DNA of 63,116 nucleotides, taken from the NCBI GenBank assembly GCA_017643925.1, contig JAEPML010000025.1, positions 1 to 63,116 on the forward strand, given 5' to 3'. Below, in pieces: positions 7,421 through 15,413 of this stretch. The position numbers were made by a program, and so were the translations under genes. This stretch comes from Roseibium sp. (GTDB lineage Bacteria > Pseudomonadota > Alphaproteobacteria > Rhizobiales > Stappiaceae). The notes under the pieces were generated by a model. It was not told the DNA's origin. It made no database searches and worked only from the letters and a program-made list of their open reading frames with translations. Every line of letters begins with the position of its first letter. The stretch's first letter is position 1.

Positions 7421-7819
7421 ATGCCTGTTGTTGCCATGTTCGATACCGCCCTTTGCCACATCAAGATGAGTGACTACCATTTGCTCCAGAGCATGGCGCG
7501 CGATGTCAGCAACGGCCTTGAAACTCCTTTCCGGGTTCATGCGACTGAACATACGATTGTCGTACACATTGTCTGGGCCTGGCCTTGGGGAACCAACCCG
7601 GATGCACAACAAAGAAGCTGGATTGAAGAAAGGTTTGCTGAAGGGTTCTCGCCCGAGTTCTGCGAGTTGGTCCTCGCAGCTGCCGAGCACAACTGCTGGA
7701 TCCTGCAGTTGGATCAGGACGGCGAAGTGGATGGAGGGTTCACAGTCTTCAGCGATGATGAACCGGCGAAAACGTATCCGCTCAAACGATTGAGCAGATT
7801 GGGACATGAAATACCCTGA
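7421..7819 (+). CDS. Hypothetical protein, 132 aa, paralogue of the preceding C-terminal domain
   Basis: Residues about 68-128 (EERFAEGFSPEFCELVLAAA... and the closing YPLKRLSRLG) align by eye with the end of the preceding protein: both have EG(Y/F)S..FCE(I/L)(L/V)L.A, then a hydrophobic strand, a D.(D)G.V turn and a final PLKR/PFKR. The two genes therefore probably share one compact domain, by duplication or because one is a longer relative. The N-terminal part (LCHIKMSDYHLLQSMA) has no match I can name. It overlaps the next gene by the TGATG arrangement, so translation is probably coupled. Confidence 0.55.
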   Translation: MPVVAMFDTALCHIKMSDYHLLQSMARDVSNGLETPFRVHATEHTIVVHIVWAWPWGTNPDAQQRSWIEERFAEGFSPEFCELVLAAAEHNCWILQLDQDGEVDGGFTVFSDDEPAKTYPLKRLSRLGHEIP

Positions 7820-8085
7820 TGACGGACAGGCCTTATGTGAGGGCGATTAAGCCGCATACCGAACATACACTTGGCTCCTATCTGGTATTCCTGTCGGTTT
7901 TCGGTGTCGTTTCAGCCCTTGTGTATTCCGTAGGATTTGGCGTTGTTGCGGTGCTGGGCTGGGAATACCTTTTGTTCAACTGGGCATTGGCAATTGTATT
8001 TATTGCGGGCGTATTCATGCCAGCATTTCTCGGCGCAACCGCTGCTGTTCGGGTTCCTATTATGCCGCAAGGTATCCCGGAATAG
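7819..8085 (+). CDS. Small membrane protein, 88 aa
   Basis: The ATG shares a base with the upstream stop (TGATG), indicating translational coupling. There are two predicted transmembrane helices, at about residues 19-47 and 50-74, separated by a short turn, with a short cytoplasmic N-terminus. I do not recognise the family. It closes the accessory operon; about 250 bp of A/T-rich DNA without a recognisable gene follow before the first regulatory gene of the photosynthesis cluster. Confidence 0.5.
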   Translation: MTDRPYVRAIKPHTEHTLGSYLVFLSVFGVVSALVYSVGFGVVAVLGWEYLLFNWALAIVFIAGVFMPAFLGATAAVRVPIMPQGIPE

Positions 8086-8340
8086 GTACTATAAACATTC
8101 ATCGTACTGCCAACCTAGATATCAATACGCAGAGCTTAGTAGCTTCCGAAGCCTCTTAACAGTGGCGTTTCTGTTAATGCATCCCGTAGTGTGAATTAGA
8201 ACTGTATTCGACTGCACACGTAACACTATATTGCACCGGTTGGAGTCATTTTCATTTTTAGTTTACACCACGGGGCGCGTTGGAGCTTGGCTTAAATCTT
8301 CAAGAACTACTTATAGCTGCGTATATATGTTCTGCAGTTG

Positions 8341-9273
8341 CTAGCGAGAGGCATATTCGGCCAGGTTCATAACCTCTAAGGCTGAGCGGGCGATAACGTC
8401 GGCACCGGTGTTCTGGAACTCGCCGGGCCGCGTGACGACAGCTGCGCCACCCAGTGCAATTTTCACGTCGCGTGTCGCAGGCTCCGCACGGCAGCGCGCG
8501 ATCGCGTCTTTGCAGTCCGCTGTCTCCTCGATTTGACCGATCGACAGACCGAGGAGGTTATAGGGACGTGAAGAAAGCCGCATATAAAGGGTGTCGCCGA
8601 TTTCCATGTCGGCGCCGCCGTCCACGATCCAGCCCATGTCGCGAAAACACATCCGGACCAGCGTGACGCCAAGCGTGTGCCTGGTGCCGTGCGAACGGGC
8701 CAGAAGGACTCTTTTGGCCGAGGGATGGGGGTTGACCAGTTTAGCGCCCGCATAGGTCGCGTGATTGACGATCGTGTTCAATCGTGTCGATGCTACTGCG
8801 ACCTGCATGAAGTCAGTTTCATCGTTGCACCAGTAGGTTCCGAGCTGCGTTGCCACCGGGCAGAACAGATGGATCGCTAGGGTCTGCATCGGAATATCAG
8901 CTTGCAGCAGTTCCTCGATTATTTCCCGGTGGTGTCTGGGGTCCGGATCTATCAGAGACTTGAGAAATCTCTCGCGGAAGGAAATCGCCTTGTCTGTCCC
9001 GGAAAGCTGTCGCGCCTTTTCGTCATTCTCCGGATGGAGGCGGAAATCAAGATCCGTCTCTGTAGGCAAAGAGGACGGCTGACCGTTGACATCAGGATGT
9101 AAGTTATTGACCAGGCCGGAGACACGCTCACGAATAGCTGTCTCCAGAACCGAAAGATCCTGAGAGTTCAATTGGGCTTTTTCGTTTGACTTTAACGTCT
9201 GGCCATTGTCAGCGAGCGACAGCGATATTTCTTTTCTGGTCGCCGCGTCTTCGCTAGTTTCTTTATAGGCCAA
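8341..9273 (-). CDS. PpaA/AerR-like sensor protein with cobalamin-type (SCHIC) domain, second copy
   Basis: The 310-aa protein has a variable N-terminus (about 90 residues), a helical region, and a C-terminal Rossmann-like B12-binding-type domain starting near KRVLLARSHGTRHTLG and continuing GVTLVRMCFRDMGWIVDGG, then GLSIGQIEE and VKIALGGAAVV. This is the layout of the PpaA/AerR family, which modulates PpsR/CrtJ in response to light or redox through a bound corrinoid or haem. The canonical ppaA is next to ppsR at 17888-18844, so this is a paralogue. It lies immediately downstream of dxs on the same strand, separated by 124 nt. Ligand and function cannot be told from sequence. Confidence 0.75.
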   Translation of the reverse strand: MAYKETSEDAATRKEISLSLADNGQTLKSNEKAQLNSQDLSVLETAIRERVSGLVNNLHPDVNGQPSSLPTETDLDFRLHPENDEKARQLSGTDKAISFRERFLKSLIDPDPRHHREIIEELLQADIPMQTLAIHLFCPVATQLGTYWCNDETDFMQVAVASTRLNTIVNHATYAGAKLVNPHPSAKRVLLARSHGTRHTLGVTLVRMCFRDMGWIVDGGADMEIGDTLYMRLSSRPYNLLGLSIGQIEETADCKDAIARCRAEPATRDVKIALGGAAVVTRPGEFQNTGADVIARSALEVMNLAEYASR

Positions 9274-9397
9274 TTCCCCCTCCCGAAAGCTCGGCCCAGG
9301 TGGTCAGGCACCCCTCCACTGATGAAAAGGTACTACGTCAGGTACACACTGCAAAACGCGGAGCGCGTTCCTGGCTGGAGAAAATAAGTCCCGATTT

Positions 9398-11296
9398 TCA
9401 CCGATCTTCCGCGCGATGTGTCAACTGGACGTAGTTCTCCTGTTTTCCCGGCCAGGCCTGCCCAAGTTGAGTTGCGGTTTTTGTCTTTTGCAACAGAGCT
9501 TTGCGTAGGGTGTCAGCAATTTGGGCTGCATTTAACCCGGCTTGTTCGTACATCTCCACCGGCGCGGCCTGGGAAATGAAACTGTCCGGCAGCGTCATGG
9601 TTCGAATGTCACAGCGCCCGTCAAGTAGGCCTTTGCCCGCCAGGAAATGCAGCACAAGGGCGCCAAAGCCACCTGTTGCTCCTTCTTCGATCGTGACGAG
9701 AAGCTCGTGGCTGGAAAAAAGCTCCAGGATCAGGTTCTGATCCAGCGGTTTTGCAAATCTTGCATCCGCCACCGTTACGGAGATCCCCTCTGCCTCAAGC
9801 GTTTCGCGCGCGCCCATGCACTCAGCAAGCCGTGCACCGAATGACAGGATTGCAGCGGTGCGCCCCCTTTCGACAATCCTGCCTTTTCCAATCGGAAGCG
9901 GGATGGCTGCCTCGGGAAGTGGCTGCCCGGTGCCTTCCCCGCGCGGATAGCGAAATGCGATCGGGCCGGCGTCATGGTGCACCGCGGTTGCGATCATGTG
10001 AGTGAGTTCGACCTCGTCGCTCGCTGCCATAACGGTGAAATTCGGCAAGTTCGCCATATACCCGACATCGAATGCACCCGCATGCGTTGGCCCGTCGGCT
10101 CCAACCAGACCAGCCCGGTCTATGGCGAAACGGACGGGAAGGTTTTGCAGCGCGATGTCATGGACAACCTGGTCGTAGCCCCGTTGTAGGAAGGTCGAAT
10201 AGATTGCGCAGAACGGCCGCATTCCGCTGGCCGCAAGTCCACCGGCAAACGTGACGGCGTGCTGTTCGGCGATCCCGACGTCAAACGCGCGGTCCGGAAA
10301 CTGCTTTGCGAAGATATCGATCCCTGTTCCGGCAGCCATCGCTGCTGTAATCGCTACGATCCGGTCGTCTTTTTTCGCCTCCTCAACGAGAGCATTGGCG
10401 AAGACCTTCGTGTAGCTCGGCGCCTTGGCTTTCGCCTTTGACTGTTTGCCGGACGTAATGTCGAACTTGGAAACGCCATGGTATTTGTCGTGCGAGGTTT
10501 CGGCAAAGCTGTAGCCGGCACCCTTGCGTGTGATAGCATGTAGCAGTACGGGTCCGGTGCTTTCTCGCCTGAGCTTTCGCAACACAGCAACCAGCCCCTT
10601 GACGTCGTGCCCGTCGACGGGTCCGTGGTACTCGAAACCCATATGCTCAAAGAGGCTGCGCTCCTTGGCAAGCGCACCGGTCCGGGAGGCCAAATCGTTG
10701 AGGTGGTCCGACACAGCGCCTGTTGGAGGTGAAATCGACATGTTGTTGTCATTCAGAATGACGAACATCCGCCTGTTGAGATCCCCGGCGTTGTTGAGCC
10801 CTTCATAAGCCATGCCGGCAGTCAGGGCACCATCTCCGACGACACAAATCACATCTTCAGAGCCACCAAGCAGATCGCGGGCAACGGCAAAGCCAAGACC
10901 GGCGGAAACCGACGTTGAAGAGTGCGCGGCGCCAAAGGGATCGTAAGGGCTTTCGCTGCGCCTGGTAAAGCCAGAGAGCCCGTCTTTCTTGCGCAGCGTG
11001 CGCATGCGGTCGCGCCGGCCCGTAAGAACCTTGTGAGGATAGCACTGGTGGCTCACGTCCCAGATCAAAGTGTCTTTCGGCGTGTCGAAGGCAGCGTGAA
11101 TGGCGACCGTAAGTTCGACAACCCCGAGGCTGGAACCAAGGTGTCCGCCGGTTTCGGAGACGACCGAAATGACCTCGGTCCTGAGCTCATCGGCGAGTGC
11201 TGCCAGTTCGTCCGTCGTCATGCGTCTGAGATGTTGCGGGTCCTGGACCTGATCCAGCAATGGCGTTGACGCAACTCTCCTGGATATGAAGCTCAT
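9398..11296 (-). CDS. dxs: 1-deoxy-D-xylulose-5-phosphate synthase
   Basis: The 632-aa protein has the usual Dxs length and order: the N-terminal TPP-binding domain with GGHLGSSLGVVELTVA and the diphosphate site GDGALTAGMAYEGLNNAG (about residues 153-170), a central transketolase-type pyrimidine-binding domain (DVGIAEQHAVTFAGGLA) and a C-terminal domain. It condenses pyruvate and glyceraldehyde 3-phosphate, the first step of the MEP pathway, supplying isoprenoid units for the bacteriochlorophyll tail and carotenoids. Start ATG 11296 has a GGGAGG site. PpsR-type palindromes upstream (11410-11458) tie it to the photosynthesis regulon. It may be an additional copy of a housekeeping dxs elsewhere; the window cannot show that. 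Confidence 0.95.
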   Translation of the reverse strand: MSFISRRVASTPLLDQVQDPQHLRRMTTDELAALADELRTEVISVVSETGGHLGSSLGVVELTVAIHAAFDTPKDTLIWDVSHQCYPHKVLTGRRDRMRTLRKKDGLSGFTRRSESPYDPFGAAHSSTSVSAGLGFAVARDLLGGSEDVICVVGDGALTAGMAYEGLNNAGDLNRRMFVILNDNNMSISPPTGAVSDHLNDLASRTGALAKERSLFEHMGFEYHGPVDGHDVKGLVAVLRKLRRESTGPVLLHAITRKGAGYSFAETSHDKYHGVSKFDITSGKQSKAKAKAPSYTKVFANALVEEAKKDDRIVAITAAMAAGTGIDIFAKQFPDRAFDVGIAEQHAVTFAGGLAASGMRPFCAIYSTFLQRGYDQVVHDIALQNLPVRFAIDRAGLVGADGPTHAGAFDVGYMANLPNFTVMAASDEVELTHMIATAVHHDAGPIAFRYPRGEGTGQPLPEAAIPLPIGKGRIVERGRTAAILSFGARLAECMGARETLEAEGISVTVADARFAKPLDQNLILELFSSHELLVTIEEGATGGFGALVLHFLAGKGLLDGRCDIRTMTLPDSFISQAAPVEMYEQAGLNAAQIADTLRKALLQKTKTATQLGQAWPGKQENYVQLTHRAEDR

Positions 11297-11409
11297 ATCG
11301 TTTCCTCCCGCGCCTGGTGCCGCCCGATCCGTACCCCCCTGCCCACAGATCCGGCGTTTTATGGCGCGACGAGATGGAGCAGTTCCGGTTTCACCGGCAG
11401 GCGGCTAGC

Positions 11410-11458
11410 TGTCTTTCATTCTTGACGAACTGGATGAAAGTGTAAACTTTTTTTTACA
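11410..11458 (-). promoter_or_regulatory. dxs promoter with two PpsR-type palindromes
   Basis: A perfect TGT-N12-ACA site lies at 11441-11458 and an imperfect TGT-N12-ACG site at 11410-11427, 13 bp apart. On the minus strand the perfect site contains a -35-like TTTACA (plus 11441-11446) and the imperfect site a -10-like AAGAAT (plus 11418-11423), with a 17-bp spacer. PpsR bound here would cover the promoter. The motif family is established for PpsR/CrtJ; binding at this locus is inferred. Confidence 0.65.
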
Positions 11459-11515
11459 CTTCCCTTCAAAAAAGACACCAGCCGACTGACCGGAAAACGC
11501 GTGTGGTCACGCAGG

Positions 11516-11902
11516 TTATTCGGCGGAGCTGTATTGCTTGAGGTAGGCGATTATATCGGCGATCTCTTCGTCTTTCCTGAGGCCCGCGAATGCCATTCTG
11601 GTGCCTTTTACCATCTCGCGGGGTTTGGCGAGATAGACGGTCAGCAATTCCTCGTCCCAGACCTTGCCGTCGCCAAACTCAATCATTGCATTAGAATACT
11701 TGAAGCCGTCGACTGTCCCCGGCTGCCGTCCGATCAGACCTTGAAGTGACGGGCCGACCCTGTTTTGATCAGAGTCCACCACATGGCAAGCCTTGCACTT
11801 GCGAAAGACTTTCTCCCCAGCCGCGGCATCGCCCTCCGCAGCAGAGACATTGAACGTCGTTGCTGCGAACAAAGCCGTTAGAATCGCAATTGTACATTTC
11901 AT
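11516..11902 (-). CDS. cycA: Periplasmic cytochrome c2-type class I cytochrome c
   Basis: The 128-aa precursor has a signal peptide ending near ANVSA-like residues at about 21 (MKCTIAILTALFAATTFNVSA). One haem c motif CKACH is at 36-40, and the axial Met is Met103 in GTRMAFAG, followed by the typical C-terminal helix DIIAYLKQY. Cytochrome c2 carries electrons between the bc1 complex and the reaction centre or its tetrahaem subunit. Start ATG 11902 follows GGAGG at 8-nt spacing. It is upstream of dxs on the same strand, separated by the dxs promoter. The symbol cycA is by analogy; another soluble cytochrome c of the same class is possible. Confidence 0.85.
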   Translation of the reverse strand: MKCTIAILTALFAATTFNVSAAEGDAAAGEKVFRKCKACHVVDSDQNRVGPSLQGLIGRQPGTVDGFKYSNAMIEFGDGKVWDEELLTVYLAKPREMVKGTRMAFAGLRKDEEIADIIAYLKQYSSAE

Positions 11903-12074
11903 GATTTATTCCCTCCAGATATCTCTCTTTGCACTCTCGACGATTTATTACGTAACGTGACTTCGTTGAGATCAGTGGCTGCATGCTAAGTGTCAAAGCG
12001 TTTGGCTGTTGTTTCACTGCTGCGACGCGACATATGCTGAGCAAACTTGTTTTGTCGACGAACAGGGGCCACGA

Positions 12075-12521
12075 ATGGCTGCAGCAACTTTCGCACTCCT
12101 TGCCTTCCTTGCCGCAATGAGCGGAGCAGTGTTCAAACCTGGGCCTTGGTACGACACCTTGCGAAAGCCTTCCTGGACACCGCCCAAATGGGCATTTCCG
12201 ACAGTTTGGTCGATTCTATATGTTATGATCGCCTATGCCGGGTGGGACATCTGGACCAAGGCCGGCTGGTCGTTTGCAATAGCGCTTTGGGTGGTGCAGC
12301 TGATCTTGAACGGGTGCTGGTCCTGGTTCTTTTTCGGGTTGAAACGCATGGATCTGGCGCTGTTCGAGTTAGGCTTGTTGTGGCTCACGATTTTGGGGTT
12401 CATCGTGACTGCCTGGCCCATTTCTGCTCTGGCTTCTTTGCTTTTTGTGCCCTACCTCCTCTGGGTCAGCGCAGCTGGACTGCTTAACTTGTCGGTGTTG
12501 CGCCTCAATGCGGCGGAGTGA
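12075..12521 (+). CDS. tspO: TspO/MBR family tryptophan-rich sensory protein
   Basis: The 148-aa protein has five predicted transmembrane helices and family signatures: PGPWYDTLRKPSWTPPKWAFPTVWSILYVMIAYAGW near the N-terminus and WSWFFFGLKRMDLALFELGLLW in the middle. TspO is an outer-membrane tetrapyrrole-binding protein that in Rhodobacter negatively affects photosynthesis gene expression. I chose ATG 12075 because the family homology starts directly after it; the frame is open to 12009. Its last 70 bases overlap the end of a convergent minus-strand gene. Confidence 0.92.
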   Translation: MAAATFALLAFLAAMSGAVFKPGPWYDTLRKPSWTPPKWAFPTVWSILYVMIAYAGWDIWTKAGWSFAIALWVVQLILNGCWSWFFFGLKRMDLALFELGLLWLTILGFIVTAWPISALASLLFVPYLLWVSAAGLLNLSVLRLNAAE

Positions 12522-12787
12522 TCCTTCAAACGGCCGGCGACGTCGAGCAGGTGTGCAAAGAGCGACAAGGTGAGGAAGAACAGCACCCAGCCATGTGCGT
12601 CGCTCCGGAGCGCGAAAGACAGGGACGCCAGCAGGAAGGTTCCGGCCAGAGCGCCACCGGCCAATGCCTTGAAACGCGCCATCGGTCTGCTCGACAGAAA
12701 ACTCAGGAGCAGGGTTTCAGCCCACAAGATCGCCATGGCGGCGAATGCCAGCCAACCCGTTTCAATCCAGGAAAACAGGATGCTCAT
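12452..12787 (-). CDS. Small membrane protein downstream of bchP, 111 aa
   Basis: The protein has three hydrophobic segments (about residues 10-31, 40-60 and 66-84) and a basic C-terminal tail of about 25 residues. It starts at an ATG overlapping the bchP stop by 4 nt (12784-12787), which indicates translational coupling with bchP. I cannot name the family. A role in membrane-associated late bacteriochlorophyll synthesis is suggested only by its operon. The 3' end runs 70 nt into the end of the convergent tspO gene. Confidence 0.6.
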   Translation of the reverse strand: MSILFSWIETGWLAFAAMAILWAETLLLSFLSSRPMARFKALAGGALAGTFLLASLSFALRSDAHGWVLFFLTLSLFAHLLDVAGRLKDHSAALRRNTDKLSSPAALTQRR

Positions 12788-13989
12788 TTCTGACCTGCCG
12801 GAATTCGGAGCAACTGGCCGAGGTCCTTGAAAAAGACACGGATGTGCGCAAGCGGATCACGTCGGACAAGTTTTTTGTTCAGGTAGGATTCCCAGGTCAG
12901 ACGCTGAACGTCTGGGTCCGCGCACATGGTGACGAAACGCTCCCGAAAACGATCGCTGCGATACCAGACGCTCTGCATAATGCCGAGAATGAGAAAGATC
13001 CGGCCATGATCTTTCATGAAACGCCGGCGGGCCTGCTTCAGATCCGACGACTTGCCGGTGGCGAGACAGGATGCAACGGCGTTCGCGCTCAACTGCCCGC
13101 AGAGCATCGCGTAATAGATCCCCTCGCCGGAAGACGGGGCGACCGTCCCGGCGGCGTCGCCGACCAACAGGACGTTCTTGCCGTTGTCCCAGCGCCGCAT
13201 GGGTTTCAGCGGAAGCGGCGCGCCTTCGCGTCGAATAATACGCTGCCCTTCCAGGGAAGAGGCTTTGCGAAGCGCCGCAGTCGCGGTGCGCAGATTGTGG
13301 CCTTTCACGGCCGATCCGCATCCGACCGATGTCTGCTCGCCATGGGGGAAAATCCAGCCGTAAAAATCGGGGGAGATCCGTCCGTCATAAACGACGTCAC
13401 AGCAGTCCCCGCGAAAGCCGTTGGCGTAAGCGTCTTTTGGGCTCTCGATGATCTCGTGGTAGGCAAAGACATAGGGTGGTTTCTTGCTCTTGGGGAACAT
13501 GAAACGGCGCACTGCGGAGTTGGCGCCATCGGCGCCGATCACAAGCCGGGCCGTCAGCGTTACCTTTTCGCGGCCAGCTTGTTCGCCGGTCGGTTCGACC
13601 GAAAGCAAAAGATTGCCATCTTCGGTTTCTTTCATATGGGTCAGCTTGCCCGTCAGCCGGGTCGCACCGGCCTTTTCGGCTCTTGCGCGCAAGTAGGGAT
13701 CGAAGGCGGCCCGATCGACCATGCCGACAAAGCCGATGTCGCCAATCCGCATCTCCACCGTTTTGCCGGACGGTGCGATGACTCGAGCTGCGTTCGCCTT
13801 TGAAACGAGCATATCCTCTGAGATGTCAAAGTCTTTCAAGGCTCGGGAGGGAATGGCGCCGCCGCAGGGTTTGATGCGGTTGCCGGGATCTACAAGCAAC
13901 ACCGAGTGGCCGGACTTGGCCAGCGATTCAGCTGCGATAGCGCCGCTTGGTCCGCCGCCGATCACAGCAACATCATAGGTGGTATCCAT
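12784..13989 (-). CDS. bchP: Geranylgeranyl bacteriochlorophyll reductase
   Basis: The 401-aa FAD-dependent reductase starts with the dinucleotide motif VIGGGPSGAIAAESLAKSG (about residues 9-27) followed by the acidic strand end LLVD, has the second FAD block RLVIGADGANSAVRRF and the third motif VLLVGDAAGTVAPSSGEG. It reduces the geranylgeranyl tail of bacteriochlorophyll a to phytyl with NADPH. It sits in the bchG - PucC-family transporter - bchP - small ORF operon on the minus strand, a common photosynthesis-cluster order. The next gene overlaps its stop codon. Confidence 0.95.
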   Translation of the reverse strand: MDTTYDVAVIGGGPSGAIAAESLAKSGHSVLLVDPGNRIKPCGGAIPSRALKDFDISEDMLVSKANAARVIAPSGKTVEMRIGDIGFVGMVDRAAFDPYLRARAEKAGATRLTGKLTHMKETEDGNLLLSVEPTGEQAGREKVTLTARLVIGADGANSAVRRFMFPKSKKPPYVFAYHEIIESPKDAYANGFRGDCCDVVYDGRISPDFYGWIFPHGEQTSVGCGSAVKGHNLRTATAALRKASSLEGQRIIRREGAPLPLKPMRRWDNGKNVLLVGDAAGTVAPSSGEGIYYAMLCGQLSANAVASCLATGKSSDLKQARRRFMKDHGRIFLILGIMQSVWYRSDRFRERFVTMCADPDVQRLTWESYLNKKLVRRDPLAHIRVFFKDLGQLLRIPAGQK

Positions 13990-14032
13990 GACTGACCTCG
14001 TTGTTCTGGTTCAGGTCAAAAGAGCTTCCGGT

Positions 14033-15403
14033 CTATTCAGCCGGGATTGCTGACGGCGCTTTTTTTGCCGTGAAGTCGGGAAGGGGCGCCGTTTGAATAC
14101 CGATGCGAAGCGCGATCAACGCCGACATCAGAAACAGGACCGCTTCCAGCGCGAACACCAGGGTGAATGCGGTTCCGTCATCACCCGTGGACCAGCGGCC
14201 GAGGGTCAGCACGATGGTGCCGGCGACACCGCCCAGTCCGAATGATACAGCCTGCGCCGCTCCCCAGACGCCCATCCGCACCCCTTCGTTGGTCGACTTG
14301 CCGGCCCCCGCCAGAACCATCATCGTTCCAACCGCGGCAACCGCGAATGCACCATTCATGAAACCAAGCGCGAAGATGTTCGCAGACAGTGGCCAGGCCG
14401 GCGCATAGGACGCAGACATCGACAGGAGAGCGAGAGCGAGACCCGAGCCGAGACAGCCGGACACGATGAAGAACTTGATGAGTCCGGGTCTTTTTCTGGA
14501 AAACAGCCCGCCCGCGATACCAACGACCGCCATGCCGAGAAAGACACCGCCATGTTGTGTTCCCGATAATTGCGTCGTCTCCCCCGGAGTCATGCCGAAC
14601 AGGAGACCAGCATAGGGCTCGAGAACAAGATCCTGCGTTGAATAGGCAAGCATGGACATGAAAATGAAAAGCGTCAGCAAACGCGCCTCGGGGTCGCTCC
14701 AGACTTCTCTGACGCTCTCCCGAAAACTGCCCGCGGGCTTCCGGTCACGGTCGCCGATGATCGAGGGCTGTCTTTCAATCCCGGTAACGGCGAGCGCTGA
14801 AACGCCCAAGACGATTACGCCCGTGATCGCTGTAACGGTTACAAGCCGCACGTGCGAGTAGGGATCCAGATTGATCCCGGTTACGATCGAGGTCACCACA
14901 ATTCCCGCAATCATAAGCATCCATGTGATGGTGGCCGCCGATGCGCGGCGCTCTGGCGCGGTTTTCGCCGCCATCAACGCGAGAAGACAGGTGCCGCTTG
15001 CTCCGATGCCGACCCCGATCAACGTGTAGGCGGCAACTGCCGCGATCAGCCCTAAGGTGAAACTCGCTTCGAACAAAAACGTCGTGCCTGCGGCGGCCGT
15101 TCCGCTGACGGCCAAAAGGGCCAATCCACCCAGGATCCATGTCGTTCTTGAACGACCGACATCCGACCTGTGTCCCCACACCGGACGCGAGAGTTGAACA
15201 GCATAGTGAATGCCGACCAACAGTCCAGGTATGATCGCCGCCAGGCTCAACTCGACAACCATGACCCTGTTGAGTGTCGAATTGGTCAGTACGACAATCG
15301 AGCCAAGCGATGCCTGTACAAGGCCAAGACGAACGATCGCAAACCAGCTTAAGCCCTGGACTTTTTGCTGTGGCGCTGGGCGATTTGCGACCTGGCGAAA
15401 CAT
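14033..15403 (-). CDS. PucC/LhaA-family (BCD) MFS transporter between bchG and bchP
   Basis: The 456-aa polytopic membrane protein has about 12 predicted helices and the family opening RLGLVQASLGSIVVLTNSTLNRVMVVEL, followed by PVWGHRSDVGRSRTTWILGG. It belongs to the same family as LhaA (27883-29319) in this window but is clearly a separate paralogue. Family members take part in bacteriochlorophyll delivery and light-harvesting complex assembly; the copy between bchG and bchP is often called bch2 or orf428. It begins 10 nt after the bchG stop and ends 43 nt before bchP, in one operon. Confidence 0.9.
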   Translation of the reverse strand: MFRQVANRPAPQQKVQGLSWFAIVRLGLVQASLGSIVVLTNSTLNRVMVVELSLAAIIPGLLVGIHYAVQLSRPVWGHRSDVGRSRTTWILGGLALLAVSGTAAAGTTFLFEASFTLGLIAAVAAYTLIGVGIGASGTCLLALMAAKTAPERRASAATITWMLMIAGIVVTSIVTGINLDPYSHVRLVTVTAITGVIVLGVSALAVTGIERQPSIIGDRDRKPAGSFRESVREVWSDPEARLLTLFIFMSMLAYSTQDLVLEPYAGLLFGMTPGETTQLSGTQHGGVFLGMAVVGIAGGLFSRKRPGLIKFFIVSGCLGSGLALALLSMSASYAPAWPLSANIFALGFMNGAFAVAAVGTMMVLAGAGKSTNEGVRMGVWGAAQAVSFGLGGVAGTIVLTLGRWSTGDDGTAFTLVFALEAVLFLMSALIALRIGIQTAPLPDFTAKKAPSAIPAE

Positions 15404-15413
15404 GGGTTTTCCC

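Noticed and set aside
12745..13803. 352-aa plus-strand open frame inside bchP
   Set aside because: It is antisense to the well-supported bchP with no recognisable protein features. The high-GC codon pattern generates long shadow frames.
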